64,000 bases of DNA from SUG1106 sp051883095. GTDB lineage: Bacteria; Bacillota; Clostridia; Peptostreptococcales; Anaerovoracaceae. The stretch spans positions 1-64,000 of the forward strand of contig JBJETB010000019.1 in assembly GCA_051883095.1 (NCBI GenBank), read 5' to 3'. The notes under the pieces are model-generated. The model was not told the DNA's origin and did no database searches. It saw nothing but the letters and a program-made list of their open reading frames with translations. Below, in pieces: positions 1 to 8,897 of the stretch; position 1 is the first letter of the stretch, and every line of letters begins with the position of its first letter. The position numbers and the translations under genes were made by a program.

Positions 1-23
1 TGAAAGATTTCAAAGGCAGAGAG

Positions 24-1028
24 ATGATATACTTTGAAAATATTGCTCGCATAAGCAGTAAATGTGCGAAGATTCTCCTTGCTCACGGTGATGGAACCGA
101 TGTATGCAGCAGCGGCGCTGCGGAAGACGAAATTTTTTACTCTCTGGAAATCGAAAATATTGATACTTCCAGAGAAAGTGTGCGCAGAATTCTGGCAGGG
201 TATGCTCCGCAGGATGCCTCCGAAGAGCGGATTTACGGTATGAAGCTGGGTATGCGGTTTATTGCTGACTATCAAAACGAAATCAATGAAGAAAATCTGT
301 ATAAGCTATACCAGATGGCTGTCGGCAATTATCTGGAGCAGGAAAACCGTCTCCAAGGCGGCAGCTTCTACCGCAACGATGATGTATATGTAGTTGGAGG
401 TAAGAAAACGCACAAGGGTCTGGACAGTAAACTCCTGCCGGAATATATGAGGTCTCTGATGGATTTCATCAACACGGAGTCAGATATTGACGACCTTGCA
501 AAGGCTGCTGTAATTCATTTTTATATTGCATATATTCATCCTTACTTTGACGGAAACGGCCGCATTGCACGGCTGATGCAGCTCTGGTACCTGGTACAGA
601 GAGGGTATCCGTCAGCTATGCTGGTGTCCTTTTCGGCACTTATAATGGAGAGCCGCAAGCTGTATTACAAAGCGTATTCTCTCGTTGAACAGAACGCTGA
701 AATCAGCGGAATTGTAGATGCAACTCCTTTTGTGCTGTATTTTGCGCAGAATGTATATAACCGTATTCCTGAGGCCATGCCGAGCCAGTATACCATGGAC
801 GAATTCGCCAATGCTCTGCTCAGAGGTGATGTGACGAAAAAGGAGCATGACCTTTGGGATTATGCAAAGAACCACTACAACGGGAGGTGGTTTTCCACCA
901 AGGAACTGGAAAAAGACTACGGAAAGGCTGCATATGGCACTATCAGGACCTTCGTGCAGAAGTTTGATGCAATGGGGCTTCTGGAATGCCGCAATTATTC
1001 CAACAGGCCCAAGTACAGGATAAGATAG
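24..1028 (+). CDS. Fic-domain protein (probable AMP transferase), 5' end uncertain
   Basis: Fic proteins usually transfer AMP (or another phospho-group) to a hydroxyl side chain of a target protein. The signature HPYFDGNGRIAR lies at residues 172-183 and matches HPFx(D/E)GNGRxxR, with the catalytic His at 172. Residues 40-45 (SLEIEN) fit the (S/T)xxxE(G/N) motif of an N-terminal autoinhibitory helix, which would make this a class II, self-restrained Fic protein. The C-terminal ~90 residues look like a winged-helix region. The frame stays open upstream to the window edge and only a weak GGCAGAG precedes this ATG, so the true start could lie outside. The target is unknown and no antitoxin gene is adjacent. 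Confidence 0.85.
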   Translation: MIYFENIARISSKCAKILLAHGDGTDVCSSGAAEDEIFYSLEIENIDTSRESVRRILAGYAPQDASEERIYGMKLGMRFIADYQNEINEENLYKLYQMAVGNYLEQENRLQGGSFYRNDDVYVVGGKKTHKGLDSKLLPEYMRSLMDFINTESDIDDLAKAAVIHFYIAYIHPYFDGNGRIARLMQLWYLVQRGYPSAMLVSFSALIMESRKLYYKAYSLVEQNAEISGIVDATPFVLYFAQNVYNRIPEAMPSQYTMDEFANALLRGDVTKKEHDLWDYAKNHYNGRWFSTKELEKDYGKAAYGTIRTFVQKFDAMGLLECRNYSNRPKYRIR

Positions 1029-1062
1029 AAAAAAGCGTGTCCAATCACAAAAAAAATCCTGA

Positions 1063-1090
1063 TTGAAAAACAGCCGAATCGTGGTATACT
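1063..1090 (+). promoter_or_regulatory. Sigma-A type promoter for ridA
   Basis: TTGAAA at 1063-1068 and TATACT at 1085-1090 with a 16-base spacer, about 48 bases ahead of the ridA start. Confidence 0.65.
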
Positions 1091-1137
1091 CTTAAATAGA
1101 CTTAAACTTGACATTTACAGATAAAGGAGAACTTAAA

Positions 1138-1518
1138 ATGAGAAAAACAGTTGCAACAGACAAGGCTCCTGCAGCCATCGGTCCTTACGCACAGGCAAAC
1201 GTAATCGGAAACCTGGTATTCACATCAGGCCAGCTGGGCATGGTTCCTGAGACAGGAGAGCTGGCAGAGGGATTAGAGGCTCAGACAAGACAGGTTTTTG
1301 CCAATCTTAAGGCTGTTCTGGAGGAAGCCGGAAGCGGACTGGATAAGATTGTGAAGACCACTTGCTTCATGGCCGATATGAAGGATTTTGCAGCTATGAA
1401 CGCCATTTATGCTGAATATTTTGATGGAGAATTTCCTTCAAGATCTGCAGTTCAGGTGGCAGCTCTTCCTAAGGGCGGTCTGCTTGAAATTGAGGCAGTT
1501 GCATATATCGGAGAATAA
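1138..1518 (+). CDS. ridA: RidA family enamine/imine deaminase
   Basis: RidA (YjgF/YER057c/UK114) hydrolyses reactive 2-aminoacrylate and related enamines to ketoacids and ammonia in the cytoplasm, protecting PLP enzymes. The 126-residue length and the family landmarks (KAPAAIGPYAQA near the start, FTSGQLG, and the Arg in FPSRSAVQVAALPKGG followed by EIEAVAYI) fit the whole family. An ATG 30 bases upstream is in frame, but AAAGGAG at 1123-1129 decides for the start used here. The ABC exporter follows 39 bases later and may share the transcript. Confidence 0.95.
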   Translation: MRKTVATDKAPAAIGPYAQANVIGNLVFTSGQLGMVPETGELAEGLEAQTRQVFANLKAVLEEAGSGLDKIVKTTCFMADMKDFAAMNAIYAEYFDGEFPSRSAVQVAALPKGGLLEIEAVAYIGE

Positions 1519-1557
1519 TCATTTGAGATAATAATCCTTTCGGAGAAAAGAATTAAA

Positions 1558-3309
1558 ATGAAAGAAAGAGATTTTAACAGGTCGATTTTCAGCATTTTTC
1601 TTTCATATTTCGGAGCACACAGGAAGCTTTTCATACTGGATATGCTGTGCGCCTTCGCGGTGGCCGCTGTCGATGTGGCTTTTCCTCTGGTTTCCAGATA
1701 TGCCATGTATGAACTGCTTCCGGGGAACATGTATAAAGCTTTCTTTGCCGTGATGGCAGTAGTCACGGCCGCTTTTATTGTCAGAGCCCTTTTTAACTAC
1801 ATTATAACATTCTGGGGTCATACCTTCGGCATAAGAGTTGAGGCTGACATAAGGGAAGATTTATACAGACATCTGCAGAGACTGGATTTCGACTTTTTTG
1901 ACCGTAACAGAACCGGAAAACTGATGAACAGACTTACCGGCGATCTTTTTGAAATTACAGAGCTGGCTCATCACGGCCCTGAGGATCTGCTGATTTCGGC
2001 AGTGACCATTACGGGGGCGCTTTTTGTTATGTTTACCGTCGAGTGGAGGCTTGCGCTGGTGGTTCTGGCCATAGTGCCGGTCTTCATACTGGTGGTGCTT
2101 TCCTGCAAAAACAGCATGATGCATTCATCGGCTCAGGTAAAGCAGAAAATGGCCGATATAAATGCCGACATAGAATCCACTCTGTCAGGTATGAAAACCT
2201 CCAAGGCTTTTGATAATCAGGAGGTTGACTACGAGCGTTTCGAACGTTCCAATCAGACCTATAAGGGCTCAAAATCAGGGTTCTATAAAGCCATGGGAAG
2301 ATTTAACGCTTCGCTGGAATTCTTTATATGTTTTCTGCAGATAGCCGTCATCACTGTGGGTGGCTGGCTGATCATGCAGGACAGAATGAACTATATAGAC
2401 CTCATCACTTTCACCTTGTATATAACCACATTTGTTACGCCGGTGAGAAAGCTGGCCACCTTCGCGGAGATATTTACAAACGGTATGGCCGGTCTCAAAA
2501 GATTCGTGGAAATCATGCGTGTGGAGCCGAGCATCAGAGAAAAGCCTGACGCAGAAGAGCTTACAGGTGTAAAAGGGCACCTGGTCATGGATAATGTGGT
2601 TTTTGGCTATAATGATGACAGGGAGGTTCTCCACGGTATTTCTCTGGACATCGAGCCGGGAGAAAGCGTAGCCGTGGTAGGTCATTCCGGAGGGGGCAAG
2701 AGCACTCTGTGCCAGCTTATCCCAAGATTTTACGATGTGGAAGAGGGCAGTATTTCCATAGATGGACACGATATCAGAAACGTGACTAAAAGTTCTCTCA
2801 GGAATGCTGTAGGGATAGTGCAGCAGGACGTTTTCCTCTTTGCGGACACAATATACGAAAATATAAGATACGGCAGACCTGATGCGTCATACGAAGAAGT
2901 GGAGGCGGCAGCCAGAGAAGCCGATATCTATGATGATATAATGAATATGCCTGACGGCTTCGACACATATGTGGGAGAGCGGGGAACACTCCTTTCGGGA
3001 GGGCAGAAGCAGAGAATTTCCATTGCCCGCATTTTCCTGAAGAATCCGCCTGTCCTCATTCTCGACGAGGCCACCTCGGCCCTCGACAGCGTAACCGAGG
3101 CCAACATACAGAAGGCCTTCGGCAGGCTTTCTAAAGGGAGAACCACTATCATCATCGCCCACAGGCTGGCGACGGTTAAAAGTGCTGACAGAATCGTGGT
3201 TATAGAGGACGGCAGAATACAGGAACAGGGCACTCACCAGGAGCTTCTGGAAAAGGACGGCATGTACGCACAGCTGTATCATACTCAGATGCTGGCAGGA
3301 CAGCAGTAA
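1558..3309 (+). CDS. ABC exporter, fused permease and ATPase
   Basis: A type IV (MsbA/BmrA-like) half-transporter. The N-terminal ~320 residues carry about six hydrophobic helices of the exporter transmembrane domain; the rest is the nucleotide-binding domain with Walker A GHSGGGKS (375-382), signature LSGGQ (479-483) and Walker B ILDEATSALD (501-510), then the H-loop in IIAHRLAT. At 583 residues it is full length and would work as a homodimer, or with a partner not present here. The substrate cannot be told from sequence; drugs, lipids and peptides are the usual ones. Confidence 0.93.
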   Translation: MKERDFNRSIFSIFLSYFGAHRKLFILDMLCAFAVAAVDVAFPLVSRYAMYELLPGNMYKAFFAVMAVVTAAFIVRALFNYIITFWGHTFGIRVEADIREDLYRHLQRLDFDFFDRNRTGKLMNRLTGDLFEITELAHHGPEDLLISAVTITGALFVMFTVEWRLALVVLAIVPVFILVVLSCKNSMMHSSAQVKQKMADINADIESTLSGMKTSKAFDNQEVDYERFERSNQTYKGSKSGFYKAMGRFNASLEFFICFLQIAVITVGGWLIMQDRMNYIDLITFTLYITTFVTPVRKLATFAEIFTNGMAGLKRFVEIMRVEPSIREKPDAEELTGVKGHLVMDNVVFGYNDDREVLHGISLDIEPGESVAVVGHSGGGKSTLCQLIPRFYDVEEGSISIDGHDIRNVTKSSLRNAVGIVQQDVFLFADTIYENIRYGRPDASYEEVEAAAREADIYDDIMNMPDGFDTYVGERGTLLSGGQKQRISIARIFLKNPPVLILDEATSALDSVTEANIQKAFGRLSKGRTTIIIAHRLATVKSADRIVVIEDGRIQEQGTHQELLEKDGMYAQLYHTQMLAGQQ

Positions 3310-3356
3310 ATAATCCGGCGGACAGCGAAAAAACAAAAAAATTGCAATAAATAACT

Positions 3357-3385
3357 TCCTCTTATAGGTACAAGTATGGTATAAT
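3357..3385 (+). promoter_or_regulatory. Extended -10 promoter upstream of pyrH
   Basis: TATAAT at 3380-3385 is preceded by TGG (extended -10). The matching -35 position is poor. It lies 49 bases before pyrH and probably starts the pyrH-frr-uppS-cdsA-dxr-rseP transcript. Confidence 0.6.
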
Positions 3386-3434
3386 ATTTGACAGTGATTA
3401 TATCGGTGCTGATGTGGTGCCGTGAGGAGGCTTT

Positions 3435-4139
3435 ATGAAACCTATATATAAACGAGTTTTGCTTAAAATAAGCGGAGAAGCGCTTGCAGGAAGCGGGCGT
3501 TTCGGCATAAATGAAGAAATGACACGCAAGGTGGCAGGCGAGGTTAAACAGATTCACGACCTTGGAGTACAGGTTGCCATAGTCGTAGGCGGAGGCAATT
3601 TCTGGCGCGGCAGAACCAGCAAGGACATGGACAGAGCTACAGCTGATTACATGGGCATGCTGGCAACGGTTATGAACTCCCTGGCACTTCAGGATGCTTT
3701 TCTGGCCCTGGGGGTACAGGCCAAGGTACAGACTGCAATCGAAATGAGGGAGATTGCTGAACCTTATGCGAGAAGAAAAGCCCTCAGCCACCTGGAGCAC
3801 GGAGATGTGGTCATCTTCGGCGCAGGAACAGGCAATCCTTTCTTTTCCACTGATACTACGGCGGCGCTGAGGGCAGCCGAAATGGATGCTGATGTGATAC
3901 TGCTGGCCAAGAATATTGACGGCGTTTACGACAGCGACCCGGCTGTAAACCCTGACGCCAGGATGTTTACAGAGCTTTCCCATATGGAGGTAGTGGAAAA
4001 GGATTTAAAGGTTATGGACCTTACTGCAGCAACGCTGTGCAAGGATAACAACATAAAGATTCACGTATTTGCCATCGCAGAAGAGGGCAATGTACTTAAG
4101 GCCATAGCAGGCGAAAAAATAGGAACTATTATCAAATAA
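3435..4139 (+). CDS. pyrH: UMP kinase
   Basis: Phosphorylates UMP to UDP with ATP in pyrimidine nucleotide synthesis. This is the bacterial amino-acid-kinase-fold type. Visible landmarks are the N-terminal LKISGEALAG, the glycine-rich VVGGGNFWRG, the TGNPFFSTDTTAALRA segment and a Lys-containing LLAKNIDGVYD. Length 234 fits the family (about 240). GAGGAGG lies just ahead of the ATG. The frr gene follows after 15 bases, the standard order in Firmicutes. Confidence 0.97.
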   Translation: MKPIYKRVLLKISGEALAGSGRFGINEEMTRKVAGEVKQIHDLGVQVAIVVGGGNFWRGRTSKDMDRATADYMGMLATVMNSLALQDAFLALGVQAKVQTAIEMREIAEPYARRKALSHLEHGDVVIFGAGTGNPFFSTDTTAALRAAEMDADVILLAKNIDGVYDSDPAVNPDARMFTELSHMEVVEKDLKVMDLTAATLCKDNNIKIHVFAIAEEGNVLKAIAGEKIGTIIK

Positions 4140-4154
4140 CCCGGAGGAGTTAAA

Positions 4155-4709
4155 ATGGAAGGCATTAAGAAAAATCTTGAAGAGAGAAGTAAAAAAACTA
4201 TATCGGTTTTGAAGGAAGACCTGAATACTGTAAGAGCAGGCAGAGCCAATCCTGCTTTGCTGGATAAGGTGATGGTTGACTACTATGGCAGCCCGACACC
4301 GCTTAAAAACCTTTCCAACATTTCCGTTCCTGATCCGAGAACACTTATGATTTCACCTTTTGACCCTAAGTCAATTCACGAGATCGAAAAGGCGATAAAC
4401 GTTGCCAATATCGGCATCAACCCTTCCAACGACGGAAAGTGCGTAAGACTGGTTATACCTCAGGTTACAGAGGAAAGAAGAAAAGAACTGACCAAGACCG
4501 TCAAGAAGATGGGCGAGGACAGCAAGGTAGCCATCAGAAATCTCAGAAGAGATGCCAACGACGAGCTTAAGAAGCTGGAAAAGAATCATGAAATCACAGA
4601 GGACGATCTGAAGAAGGCTCTTGATGATGTGCAGAAGGCAACAGACAAGACCATCAAGGAAATCGATGATGTGGTTGCAGGCAAAGAAAAAGAAATTATG
4701 GAAGTTTAA
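4155..4709 (+). CDS. frr: Ribosome recycling factor
   Basis: With EF-G, splits post-termination ribosomes. The 184-residue protein shows the expected three-helix-bundle sequence with LNTVRAGRANPALLD, a central VPDPRTLMI segment and a charged C-terminal helix ending in KEKEIMEV. CGGAGG precedes the start. It is placed between pyrH and uppS as in most Clostridia and Bacilli. Confidence 0.97.
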   Translation: MEGIKKNLEERSKKTISVLKEDLNTVRAGRANPALLDKVMVDYYGSPTPLKNLSNISVPDPRTLMISPFDPKSIHEIEKAINVANIGINPSNDGKCVRLVIPQVTEERRKELTKTVKKMGEDSKVAIRNLRRDANDELKKLEKNHEITEDDLKKALDDVQKATDKTIKEIDDVVAGKEKEIMEV

Positions 4710-4716
4710 TAAAGTG

Positions 4717-4745
4717 TGTGGCTGCTTGATTTAATGGCAGCCACA
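4717..4745 (+). other. Inverted repeat between frr and uppS
   Basis: A perfect 9-bp stem (TGTGGCTGC / GCAGCCACA) with an 11-base loop starts 7 bases after the frr stop. There is no run of T after it, so it is more likely an RNA processing or partial attenuation hairpin than a terminator. Confidence 0.5.
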
Positions 4746-4763
4746 TTGCTTAACGGGAGAAAC

Positions 4764-5489
4764 ATGACAGAAAGTAATAATATGCCCCGGCATGTGGCCG
4801 TCATTATGGACGGAAACGGGCGCTGGGCGAAAAAAAACGGAGTATCAAGGCTGGCAGGCCATAATCAGGGCATGCTTGCCATGAAAGAAATAATAAAAAA
4901 AGCAGATATGATGGGAATTAAATACCTGACAGTGTATGCCTTTTCCACTGAAAACTGGAAACGCTCCCAGGAGGAGGTCGGCGGCATATTCAATCTGCTG
5001 GTAAAGTTCGTGGGAAGCGAGCTGGCCGAGCTGAATGCCAACAATGTCAAGGTTCACATTCTGGGAGAGTATCGCGACAAGGTACCCGCCGCAGCTGTAG
5101 TAAGTATTGACAGGGCTCTTGAGACCACGGCTGACAATGACGGGCTGCAGTTTAACATCGCCTTGAATTACGGCAGCAGGGCCGAGATTACCAGGGCAGT
5201 GAAACGAATCTGCCATCTGGCTGAAACCGGTGTAATTGAATCGGGAGAGGTGACCGAAGAAATGATTTCCAAGGCCCTGTACACCGGAGATGACAACGGC
5301 AATATCCCTGACCCTGACCTGATAATACGGACCAGCGGTGAGGAAAGGCTTTCAAACTTCCTGCTCTGGCAGGCAGCTTACAGTGAATTCGCTTTTACGG
5401 ACACCCTGTGGCCTGACTTTACGCCGGAGGAATTTGAGAGCATGGTGAAGGAGTTCTGCACCAGAGGAAGACGTTTCGGAGGAAGATAG
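4764..5489 (+). CDS. uppS: Undecaprenyl diphosphate synthase
   Basis: Cis-prenyltransferase that extends farnesyl diphosphate with IPP to C55-PP, the lipid carrier precursor for peptidoglycan. Visible motifs: HVAVIMDGNGRWAKK with the catalytic Asp, AFSTENWKR, and RTSGEERLSNFLLWQAAYSE near the C terminus. The frame is open from a GTG at 4716, but GGGAGA at 4755-4760 supports this ATG and gives 241 residues, the family norm. It is followed by cdsA and dxr, so lipid-carrier and isoprenoid steps are grouped. Confidence 0.96.
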   Translation: MTESNNMPRHVAVIMDGNGRWAKKNGVSRLAGHNQGMLAMKEIIKKADMMGIKYLTVYAFSTENWKRSQEEVGGIFNLLVKFVGSELAELNANNVKVHILGEYRDKVPAAAVVSIDRALETTADNDGLQFNIALNYGSRAEITRAVKRICHLAETGVIESGEVTEEMISKALYTGDDNGNIPDPDLIIRTSGEERLSNFLLWQAAYSEFAFTDTLWPDFTPEEFESMVKEFCTRGRRFGGR

Positions 5490-5515
5490 GGTATACGGAC
5501 AGGAGGAGAGAAAGA

Positions 5516-6292
5516 ATGAAGACAAGAATTATATCGGGATGCGTTATGCTCCCGCTGCTGGTTGTTGTATATCTGGGAGGCTACTGGCTTATGGCGGCGG
5601 CTTTCCTGGTTGGTATTATCGGGCTTCATGAGTTCTACAAGGGCTTTGAGGCTTCAGGAACCAAGCCCTGCAGGCCTCTGGGATATGCGGCTGCTGTAAT
5701 GCTGTATGCCAATGCGTTTTTGCCCGTCAACGACAGATATATATATTTCTGGGTTGCCCTGGTGACCATGGCATCTATGATATACGGTTTCGATGTGGAA
5801 CACCGGAAACTGGAGGACATGACATCCACTTTAATGGGAATTTTATATACAGTTTTCCTCTCATATCACATCGTGCTCATAGACAGGACAGAACACAGCA
5901 TACTGATCTGGCTGGTGTTCCTGGCAGCCTTCGGGACGGACATTATGGCCTACTTTACGGGAATGGCGATAGGCAAACACAAGCTTTGCCCTCATTTAAG
6001 CCCAAAGAAGTCTGTTGAGGGTGCTGTCGGAGGTGTAGTGGGAGCTGTGATTCTGTGCGGACTCTTCGGTCATTTCCTGGTGCCGGAGCAGCAGCTTACA
6101 TGTCTGGTTATAGGATTTTTTGGCAGCATAATCAGCCAGTTCGGCGATTTATCCGCGTCGGCATTTAAGCGGCAGATGGGAATTAAAGACTACGGTAATC
6201 TCATTCCGGGTCACGGCGGTATTCTAGACCGTTTCGACAGTGTATTATTCGTAGCCCCTGTGGTATATTACTGCATAGAATTCGTGGCATAG
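5516..6292 (+). CDS. cdsA: Phosphatidate cytidylyltransferase
   Basis: Makes CDP-diacylglycerol from phosphatidate and CTP in the membrane. Polytopic 258-residue protein with about seven hydrophobic segments and the C-terminal signature SQFGDLSASAFKRQMGIKDYG followed in two parts by the conserved PGHGGILDRFDS. An AGGAGAG site precedes the ATG. It lies between uppS and dxr. Confidence 0.96.
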   Translation: MKTRIISGCVMLPLLVVVYLGGYWLMAAAFLVGIIGLHEFYKGFEASGTKPCRPLGYAAAVMLYANAFLPVNDRYIYFWVALVTMASMIYGFDVEHRKLEDMTSTLMGILYTVFLSYHIVLIDRTEHSILIWLVFLAAFGTDIMAYFTGMAIGKHKLCPHLSPKKSVEGAVGGVVGAVILCGLFGHFLVPEQQLTCLVIGFFGSIISQFGDLSASAFKRQMGIKDYGNLIPGHGGILDRFDSVLFVAPVVYYCIEFVA

Positions 6293-6325
6293 ATTCAGAT
6301 TTCAGAATAAAAGGTTGATTATTTT

Positions 6326-7468
6326 ATGAAAAAAGTTGCAATTTTAGGAAGCACCGGCTCCATAGGAACTCAGACTCTTGAAGTTATCAGGCAGAACCGC
6401 GGACGTTTCGTGGTGACGGCTCTGACATGCGGTTCCAATACCGGGCTTCTGGCTAAGCAGATAGAGGAATTCAGACCTGAATATGTATCTGTGGAAAAAG
6501 AGGCGGATGCTATGAAGCTTGCTGCAGAATTTCCTCATGTGGAATTCGGCTGGGGCAGACAGGGCCTTATTGATGCGGCCTGCGGCAGCTGCGACATGGT
6601 GCTCAACTCCCTTATGGGAATGAGAGGCCTTGAACCCACATATTATGCTATAAAGGCGGGAAAGGATATTGCTCTTGCCAACAAGGAGACTCTGGTAGCC
6701 GGGGGAAGTCTGGTTATGGAAGCTGCCGCAAACGCCGGCGTGAAGATATTGCCTGTAGACAGCGAGCACAGTGCTATTTTCCAGTGCCTTGAAGGCAACG
6801 TCGGCAGGCCTTTTAATAAGATTCTTTTGACTGCATCAGGAGGACCTTTCCGCGGATATTCTCTGGAGCAGCTGGAAAAAGTAACTTTGGAGCAGGCTCT
6901 GAAACATCCTAAATGGACTATGGGTGCCAAGATTACCATAGACTCTGCCACCATGATGAACAAGGGGCTTGAGGTTATCGAAGCCAGGTGGCTTTTTGAT
7001 GCGCCGGCGGATAAGATTCAGATTCTGGTGCACCCGCAGAGCATCGTTCATTCGGCGGTTGAATTCGAGGATAAGTCCGTGATAGCACAGATGGGCGTGC
7101 CGGATATGCGCATACCTATCAGTTTAGCACTGGGATATCCGGAGCGGCTGAAGAGCAGCGAGCCGGGCCTGGACTTTTTCGGGCAGGGAGCCAGTCTCAC
7201 CTTTGAAAAACCGGATACGTCTGTGTTCAGATGCATCGGCTTTGCCTATGATGCTATAAGGGAGGGCGGAAGCTTTCCTGTAGTTCTCAACGGTGCCAAC
7301 GAGGTTCTGGTGGACCTTTTCCTGAAGGGAAAGATAAAGTTCATAGACATTCAGAATACTCTGGAAAGGGTGATGGATAGGCACAAGCCTGATTTTAATC
7401 TTGACCTGGAAGGAGTGCTTGCGGCAGACTGCCGTATCAGAGAGAGTATAAAGGAGTATTTAGATTAG
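6326..7468 (+). CDS. dxr: 1-deoxy-D-xylulose-5-phosphate reductoisomerase
   Basis: Second step of the MEP isoprenoid pathway: rearranges and reduces DXP to MEP using NADPH and a divalent metal. The N-terminal nucleotide motif GSTGSIGTQTL, the ALANKETLVAGG segment, the metal/substrate segment PVDSEHSAIFQCL and the KWTMGAKITIDSATMMNKGLE region (read in two parts) are intact. Length 380 is normal. ispG, a later step of the pathway, lies 3 kb downstream. Confidence 0.97.
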   Translation: MKKVAILGSTGSIGTQTLEVIRQNRGRFVVTALTCGSNTGLLAKQIEEFRPEYVSVEKEADAMKLAAEFPHVEFGWGRQGLIDAACGSCDMVLNSLMGMRGLEPTYYAIKAGKDIALANKETLVAGGSLVMEAAANAGVKILPVDSEHSAIFQCLEGNVGRPFNKILLTASGGPFRGYSLEQLEKVTLEQALKHPKWTMGAKITIDSATMMNKGLEVIEARWLFDAPADKIQILVHPQSIVHSAVEFEDKSVIAQMGVPDMRIPISLALGYPERLKSSEPGLDFFGQGASLTFEKPDTSVFRCIGFAYDAIREGGSFPVVLNGANEVLVDLFLKGKIKFIDIQNTLERVMDRHKPDFNLDLEGVLAADCRIRESIKEYLD

Positions 7469-8494
7469 ATGAAAACAGCTTTATTAGCAATTTTACTGTT
7501 TTGCGTAATGATATTTCCTCACGAGCTGGGGCACTTTATCGCAGCTCGGAGAATGGGAGTCAAGGTAATTGAGTTTTCTTTCGGAATGGGTCCTGCCATC
7601 TGGAAAAAGCAGGGTGCAGAGACTCTTTACAGCATCAGACTGTTTCCTGTGGGAGGCTTCTGTGCCATGGAGGGAGAGGACGAGGCTTCCAGCGAGCCAA
7701 GGGCTTTTGCCAACAAAAAGCCATGGCAGAAGATAGTGGTGCTGTCTGCCGGGTCAATTATGAATATAATCTGTGCAATCCTCATTATGGCTCTTATTAT
7801 CGGCATCATGGGATTCACCACCACAGTGCTCGGAGAAGTTGCGGCAGGCATGCCTGCGGAGGCGGCTGGAATGATGCCTGGCGATAAAATACTTGAAATC
7901 GACGGCACATCAATCGAGCAGTGGACGGACGTTTCAAAGGCTATTCAGGCATCCGGCGGAGAGGCTATGGAGGTAACCTTCGAAAGAGATAAAGAGGTAA
8001 AGAGCATAACCATGACTCCTCAGCTTACGGAGGGATCAGACGAACAGGGCAATCCTGTCCAGAGCTATGTGCTGGGTGTGACCTGCAGAATAAGTCATAA
8101 TCCGTTTATGGCTCTGGTTGACGGTGCTCAGTCCACATGGAACATGGTTAAAATGATGTTTTCGGCGCTGGGTCAGCTGTTTACAGGTCAGGCCGGCGTT
8201 GATGAACTTTCCGGGCCTGTAGGCATGATTAACATGGTAAGCCAGACTGAAGAGTACGGCTTCTGGTATTACGGTTTTCTGACTGCGCTCATATGCGTTA
8301 ACCTGGCTATTATTAACATGCTTCCCCTTCCTGCACTGGACGGCGGCAGAATATTGTTTGTAATCTACACCATGATTACAGGCAAAACAGTCAGTGAAAA
8401 GGTGGAGGGTACTGTTCATATGGTAGGTATGGCGCTGCTTCTGGCTCTGATGGTGTTCGTGACCATGAACGACATTACGCGGATATTCGGGTAG
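7469..8494 (+). CDS. rseP: RIP metalloprotease RseP / site-2 protease
   Basis: Intramembrane zinc protease that cuts membrane-bound regulators such as anti-sigma factors. The HELGH zinc motif lies in the first helix (residues ~18-22), a PDZ domain spans about residues 110-190 (GMPAEAAGMMPGDKILEIDG), and the second catalytic segment is NMLPLPALDGGR. Length 341 matches Gram-positive RseP/RasP. It begins directly after the dxr stop with no gap, so it is probably translationally coupled. Confidence 0.95.
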   Translation: MKTALLAILLFCVMIFPHELGHFIAARRMGVKVIEFSFGMGPAIWKKQGAETLYSIRLFPVGGFCAMEGEDEASSEPRAFANKKPWQKIVVLSAGSIMNIICAILIMALIIGIMGFTTTVLGEVAAGMPAEAAGMMPGDKILEIDGTSIEQWTDVSKAIQASGGEAMEVTFERDKEVKSITMTPQLTEGSDEQGNPVQSYVLGVTCRISHNPFMALVDGAQSTWNMVKMMFSALGQLFTGQAGVDELSGPVGMINMVSQTEEYGFWYYGFLTALICVNLAIINMLPLPALDGGRILFVIYTMITGKTVSEKVEGTVHMVGMALLLALMVFVTMNDITRIFG

Positions 8495-8559
8495 TTTTGT
8501 CAAAGCGATCGGACAGGACATCCGAGGTTGACACACGATATAATATTTTAATATATAAT

Positions 8560-8596
8560 AATCATGGCTTCCGAGTGCTGAGGTCATGATTTTTTT
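8560..8596 (+). terminator. Rho-independent terminator after rseP
   Basis: A 12-bp stem (AATCATGGCTTC with GAGGTCATGATT, including G-T pairs) is followed by a run of T at 8592-8596. Just upstream are TTGACA (8528) and TATAAT-like sequences (8539, 8554), but the spacing is not clean for a promoter. Confidence 0.8.
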
Positions 8597-8656
8597 GAAA
8601 TTTGCGGATATGATTAGTGTTAGGGGATGGTTATTACCAGCCGCACCGTGGCGTTT

Positions 8657-8798
8657 TCCACTAAATTCAGACAAATATTGCGATTTGATGGGGGATTTTT
8701 GGCAAAATAGAGCGAAAATCCTTAGAAAAGCATCCATTTTATCCATATAAACCCAAAAAGTTCCCATCAAATCGTGCTTTTTCATATAAATTAGTGGA
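8657..8798. repeat. Long imperfect inverted repeat, MITE-like
   Basis: The outer arms at 8657-8667 and 8788-8798 pair with one mismatch. The inner arms CGATTTGATGGG (8681) and CCCATCAAATCG (8763-8774) are perfect, and the stretches beside them (GGATTTTTGG / CCCAAAAAG) largely pair. The element fills the gene-free space between rseP and the acetyltransferase and has no coding capacity. Confidence 0.6.
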
Positions 8799-8828
8799 GG
8801 AGGGTCGGGTACAGCGGAACATGTCGTG

Positions 8829-8857
8829 TTGTAAGTCACCTTAAACTGTGATAGAAT
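8829..8857 (+). promoter_or_regulatory. Promoter of the acetyltransferase-ATPase-ispG-polC run
   Basis: TTGTAA at 8829 and TAGAAT at 8852 with a 17-base spacer, 41 bases ahead of the acetyltransferase start. No other strong promoter was seen before ispG, so this one may also drive ispG and polC. Confidence 0.65.
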
Positions 8858-8897
8858 AAATACAGAAAAAAGAAAGGACAGACAGGTTTCAGTCAAT

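Noticed and set aside
4716..4763. Upstream GTG start for uppS adding 16 residues
   Set aside because: The added residues overlap a perfect hairpin and are not family-like; GGGAGA supports ATG 4764.
8528..8559. Promoter producing a small hairpin RNA just before the rseP terminator
   Set aside because: TTGACA is present but the TATAAT sequences sit 5 or 20 bases away, so the spacing does not support a real promoter.
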